NCBI GenBank assembly: GCA_964519015.1
Contig: CAZFHZ010000044.1
Coordinates: 1 to 24,365, forward strand
Direction: 5' to 3'
From: CAZFHZ01 sp964519015
GTDB taxonomy: Bacteria > Blakebacterota > Blakebacteria > Blakebacterales > CAYUVJ01
Length of the DNA: 24,365 nucleotides
The notes under the pieces were generated by a model. The model saw only the letters and a list, made by a program, of their open reading frames with translations, was not told where the DNA came from and did not search any database. Both the position numbers and the translations under genes were made by a program. Within the stretch, counting starts at the first letter, position 1, and every line of letters begins with the position of its first letter. Of the stretch, positions 22,192 to 24,365 are shown in pieces.

Positions 22192-22673
22192 GGTCCCCCT
22201 TCCTTGACTACCTGCCAGGGAAAGGAGAGGATGCCCTCGCCGGTGTCGATGTCCAGGCTGCCGGTCCCGGTCAGGGTGATGGGATCGAGCGCGCCGGAGG
22301 CGACACCTTCGGCATAGAGGGTCCCGACCCCCAGCTTCTGCCAATACCAAATCCCTTCCCCGACCATCTCACCGTCCGGCGCGACTTCGAGGTCCAGGTA
22401 GAGGTGTTCGGCGTAGTCCTCACCCTCGTACTGATATTGGCAGTAACCCGTGGCCACCGCCCGGCCCCCGGCCTGCACCGTCAGTTCGAAGGTCCGTGTT
22501 CCCGAATCCACTCCTTCCAGCCGGATGTAACTGCCAATCCAGTGCCCGACCAGAGGGTCGATCTCCAGTCCGGTCGGTTTCTCCTCGCTGCAGCCGGCCA
22601 GGACCAGGAGCACCAGGGCGACGGTCGTTGTCAGCCGGAGCATCAAGGCCTGACCGCTCGCGCGGGGGCTCAT
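22188..22673 (-). CDS. Small lipoprotein, paralog of the upstream neighbour
   Basis: This 161-residue protein has a signal peptide LRLTTTVALVLLVLAGC with a good lipobox (LAGC), followed by a beta-rich domain opening with VGHWIGSYIRL and closing with GEGILSFPWQVV. This layout (G-x-W-x-G-x-Y early; PDGEMVGEG in the middle; near-terminal FPW) repeats that of the preceding gene, so the two are tandem paralogs, possibly lipocalin-like. ATG 22673 is chosen because it overlaps the previous stop as ATGA and has GGAG eight bases before it. An in-frame ATG at 22643 gives a shorter signal peptide but lacks a ribosome site. The middle gene of the three-gene minus operon. Function unknown. Confidence 0.78.
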   Translation of the reverse strand: MSPRASGQALMLRLTTTVALVLLVLAGCSEEKPTGLEIDPLVGHWIGSYIRLEGVDSGTRTFELTVQAGGRAVATGYCQYQYEGEDYAEHLYLDLEVAPDGEMVGEGIWYWQKLGVGTLYAEGVASGALDPITLTGTGSLDIDTGEGILSFPWQVVKEGGP

Positions 22674-23128
22674 CGCACCCACTCCAGGCTCCAGGGGAAG
22701 TGGAACGGCAGTCCGTCAATGAGAATGCAGAGCGCCCCGTTTGCGGTCCGGGTCACGGCGTCGAACTGGCCGATCACCTCCCCCTCTTCACTCACCAGGA
22801 CGATTCCCGAGTAGCTTAGTGTGTATTGCCCGGTCCCCGAGGCCGCCCCGTCCGGCATGACGGTCACCGACATCGTGATATGGTCGAGATAGCCGGAGAC
22901 GTCCTTCTGACCACTGGCCGACGCAGTGCCGTTCGCCGTCACATTCATGCTCAGGCTCACGGTGATGGGCTTGAGGGAGTACATGTTGACAAACAGATAG
23001 TCCGTGTACCGGCCGGTCCAGGAGCCCGTGAACGGGAAATCGGGCGCTGAGGCGGTCAGCTTGCTGCAGCCTGGCGACAGGAGAACCGCCAGGAGTGCGA
23101 TCGGTAGCAATCCGGGTGTTCGGGCCAT
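22670..23128 (-). CDS. Small lipoprotein, first gene of the minus-strand operon
   Basis: This 152-residue protein carries a lipoprotein signal MARTPGLLPIALLAVLLSPGC, with the lipobox ending SPGC. The mature domain begins FTGSWTGRYTDYLFV and ends DGLPFHFPWSLEWV, with alternating beta-strand pattern (SLSMNVTANGTASASG, ITMSVTVMPDGAASG). It is a paralog of the next gene downstream (shared W-x-G-x-Y start, PDG turn and FPW end). Such small beta-barrel lipoproteins are widespread in FCB bacteria without known role. GAGGGC lies just before the ATG. Its stop overlaps the next start (ATGA). The promoter at 23214-23241 probably drives all three genes, so the lipoproteins and the PKD/PQQ protein may work together. 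Confidence 0.8.
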   Translation of the reverse strand: MARTPGLLPIALLAVLLSPGCSKLTASAPDFPFTGSWTGRYTDYLFVNMYSLKPITVSLSMNVTANGTASASGQKDVSGYLDHITMSVTVMPDGAASGTGQYTLSYSGIVLVSEEGEVIGQFDAVTRTANGALCILIDGLPFHFPWSLEWVR

Positions 23129-23213
23129 GCCAGTGCCCTCATGCCTTGTGTCGTCGTCCGTTAGACTTATTGAGGACGGGTAAGGCGATCATCCAGTTTA
23201 TCACGCCTGGAAG

Positions 23214-23241
23214 ATTCTAGCCCTCCCCTCAACATTGACAA
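23214..23241 (-). promoter_or_regulatory. Sigma70-like promoter for the lipoprotein operon
   Basis: Read on the minus strand, TTGTCA (-35, five of six, at 23241-23236) is followed after 16 bases by TAGAAT (-10, five of six, at 23219-23214). It lies about 85 bases upstream of the ATG at 23128, facing the three-gene lipoprotein operon. Stronger than other promoter candidates in the window. Confidence 0.55.
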
Positions 23242-23325
23242 CCGGAATCAGAGTCGCTGCCCTGCTCCCCTTGACGGTCCTGTTCACCCGCTCACCGATC
23301 GATCCGGTCCGGACCTGGCTCCGTG

Positions 23326-23362
23326 GCGGGACTGGTGGTAGCGCCACCACCGGCGGTCCCGC
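23326..23362. other. Two-part hairpin upstream of the glycosidase gene
   Basis: GCGGGAC (23326-23332) pairs with GTCCCGC (23356-23362), and an inner GGTGGT (23334-23339) pairs with ACCACC (23346-23351) around a 6-base loop. This makes an extended stem, interrupted by a small asymmetric bulge, in the probable leader of the gene at 23437. It could be an attenuator, a terminator or a structured untranslated region. Confidence 0.4.
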
Positions 23363-23383
23363 TCCTTCCCTGAACGGCTGGCA

Positions 23384-23427
23384 CCCTTCCCCCCGTCGGG
23401 TGTACCCGTTAGACGGACCGGGAAGGG
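23384..23427. repeat. Structured interspersed repeat, copy 3 (right arm doubles as SD)
   Basis: CCCTTCCC (23384-23391) pairs with GGGAAGGG (23420-23427), enclosing the palindrome CGGGTGTACCCG (23397-23408) and TTAGACGGACC. It is the best-preserved stem of the three copies. The right arm lies 9 bases before ATG 23437 and is the only Shine-Dalgarno-like sequence there, so folding would mask the ribosome site. Confidence 0.75.
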
Positions 23428-23436
23428 ACCGCTGCG

Positions 23437-24365
23437 ATGATCGAGCTGGCCGAGCACTTCTACCACGACGACCCCGCCCGGGGGCACCCCGACGTGCGCA
23501 CTCGTCTGCCCCGCGTCTCCTACTTCTTCCTCGGCAACGGTCACCTGCTGGCCGCCCTGCAGGTGGCCCGGGGGGGGGAGGGGACCCCGCTCGGCCTGCT
23601 CCTCTCCGATCCCGACCGGCTCGGCCCCAAGCGGTCCGCCCTGACCATGGACCCCGAGCGGGGGCTCGACCCGACCCTCCTGAGGGTGACCCCGGAGGGG
23701 GGGGAGACCCACACCGCCGGGAGCGGGGTGGCGGCTCTCTGGAGCGAGGTGGCCGGGATCCCGGCCGTCGAAGCGCACTGGGAGGCGGGACCGGTGCGGG
23801 TGGCCGAGCGTTTCTGGTGCTCCGACCGGAGCCGGCCAGCGCTCGCGCGCGGGCTGGAACTGGTCAACGGTTCGGTGCACCCGCTCACGGTCCGGCTGAC
23901 CACCGGGGTGCCGGGACAGGCCCTGGAGAGCACCCTCGATCTTCCCCCGCACCTGACTGTCCGCTTCGGGGTCCGCTATGAGCTGCGCCCGGCCGAGCGC
24001 CGGGTGGTCGCCTTCTGGGCTCCGGAACCGGTGCCTGACCCTCAAGCGACCGCCTGGTGGGGGGAGTCCACCCGCCTCGACTTCGGCGACCCGTTGCTCG
24101 ACCGGCTCTTCGAGGCCGCCCGGCGGCAGTTGCCGGCGGTGGTCTCGGCCGCCGGGGTGGTGGATGCCAGCATCTGGCAGTACCAGCGCGAGTGGGTGCG
24201 CGACCACGCCTTCATGGCGGCGGGATTGGTGCGGGCCGGCTGCCCGGAGAGCGCCCGCATCCTGCTCGAGCGGCTACTCGATGAATTCGTGGATGCGGAC
24301 GGCTCCACCGTGGATTCCAGCGAATACCGTTCCCCCGAGGAGGTCGAGCTCGACCAGAACGGGGT
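23437..24365 (+). CDS. Six-hairpin (glucoamylase-like) glycosidase, 3'-truncated by window edge
   Basis: The frame runs from ATG 23437 to the window end without a stop (309 full codons), so the gene is partial. An N-terminal beta-sandwich-like region (about 1-200; YFFLGNGHLLAALQV, RFWCSDRSRPA) precedes a helical region with IWQYQREWVRDHAFMAAGL around residues 246-264. The W-x-RD segment followed by short helical hairpins (AGCPESARILLERLLDEF) and DGSTVDSSEYR is typical of (alpha/alpha)6 glycosidases such as GH15 glucoamylases and their relatives. A role in hydrolysing or remodelling an oligosaccharide is likely; the specificity and catalytic acid/base lie beyond the window. No signal peptide is present, so it is cytoplasmic. 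A G9 run occurs at 23570-23578 with the frame intact. Composition returns to high G+C. Confidence 0.75.
   Translation, partial: MIELAEHFYHDDPARGHPDVRTRLPRVSYFFLGNGHLLAALQVARGGEGTPLGLLLSDPDRLGPKRSALTMDPERGLDPTLLRVTPEGGETHTAGSGVAALWSEVAGIPAVEAHWEAGPVRVAERFWCSDRSRPALARGLELVNGSVHPLTVRLTTGVPGQALESTLDLPPHLTVRFGVRYELRPAERRVVAFWAPEPVPDPQATAWWGESTRLDFGDPLLDRLFEAARRQLPAVVSAAGVVDASIWQYQREWVRDHAFMAAGLVRAGCPESARILLERLLDEFVDADGSTVDSSEYRSPEEVELDQNG

Larger units (their letters stand above)
23129..23436. other. 308-bp divergent intergenic region with promoter, hairpin and repeat
   Basis: Between the minus-strand lipoprotein operon and the glycosidase gene lie, in order: a possible 5'-leader stem in the lipoprotein mRNA (CGTCC at 23148 pairing with GGACG at 23174), a sigma70-like minus-strand promoter (23214-23241), a hairpin (23326-23362) and repeat copy 3 (23384-23427). 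I see no coding sequence in it. Confidence 0.6.

Noticed and set aside
23235..23981. A 248-codon plus-strand frame overlapping the glycosidase start.
   Set aside because: It crosses the repeat and hairpin, has Arg/Pro/Gly-rich shadow composition, and lies out of frame with the glycosidase, whose motifs are clear.

Overview
The window looks like a chromosome segment of a high-G+C Gram-negative bacterium. The exported lipoproteins, the 6-bladed beta-propeller proteins, the acidobacterial-type (ADOP) MacB/FtsX permease and the PKD/PQQ lipoprotein fit Gemmatimonadota, Acidobacteriota or a neighbouring FCB-type candidate phylum. That assignment rests on gene-family flavour only. No rRNA, tRNA, CRISPR array, integrase or transposase is visible.

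Layout. 1-995 is the 3' part of a beta-propeller gene and 1050-3488 a large ADOP-type ABC permease. 3503-4321 (minus) is a CPBP/CAAX-type membrane protease, divergent from a group II cysteine-desulfurase-like enzyme (4528-5688). That gene converges on a SemiSWEET sugar transporter (5701-5961, minus); both stop codons sit inside one perfect hairpin.

The centre (6075-13680) is a tightly packed plus-strand operon: TIM-barrel sugar isomerase/epimerase, old-yellow-enzyme-like flavoenzyme with a four-Cys tail, fumarate-reductase-type flavoprotein, SDR dehydrogenase, a single-chain KDPG aldolase-KDG kinase fusion, and a methyltransferase with a signal peptide. Gaps are at most 24 bp and two junctions are 4-base overlaps. 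It reads as a sugar or sugar-acid catabolic pathway that ends in Entner-Doudoroff-type chemistry. The two flavoenzymes are an unusual addition to such a pathway, and this is the best candidate in the window for an undescribed system. A beta-propeller lipoprotein (13747-15000) follows.

15064-16761 (minus) is an exported YtcJ-like amidohydrolase. 16986-17868 is a small membrane protein plus a winged-helix regulator, behind a promoter carrying a palindrome. 17875-18024 is a chimeric relic of a second methyltransferase plus propeller pair.

18129-23128 has visibly lower G+C and encodes exported proteins. Two plus-strand genes (outer-membrane-like protein and lipoprotein) converge on a minus-strand operon of two paralogous small lipoproteins and a PKD-repeat/PQQ-propeller lipoprotein that is broken by a frameshift. 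The window ends in a partial six-hairpin (glucoamylase-like) glycosidase at 23437. A roughly 45-75 bp structured repeat occurs three times (15013, 18064, 23384).
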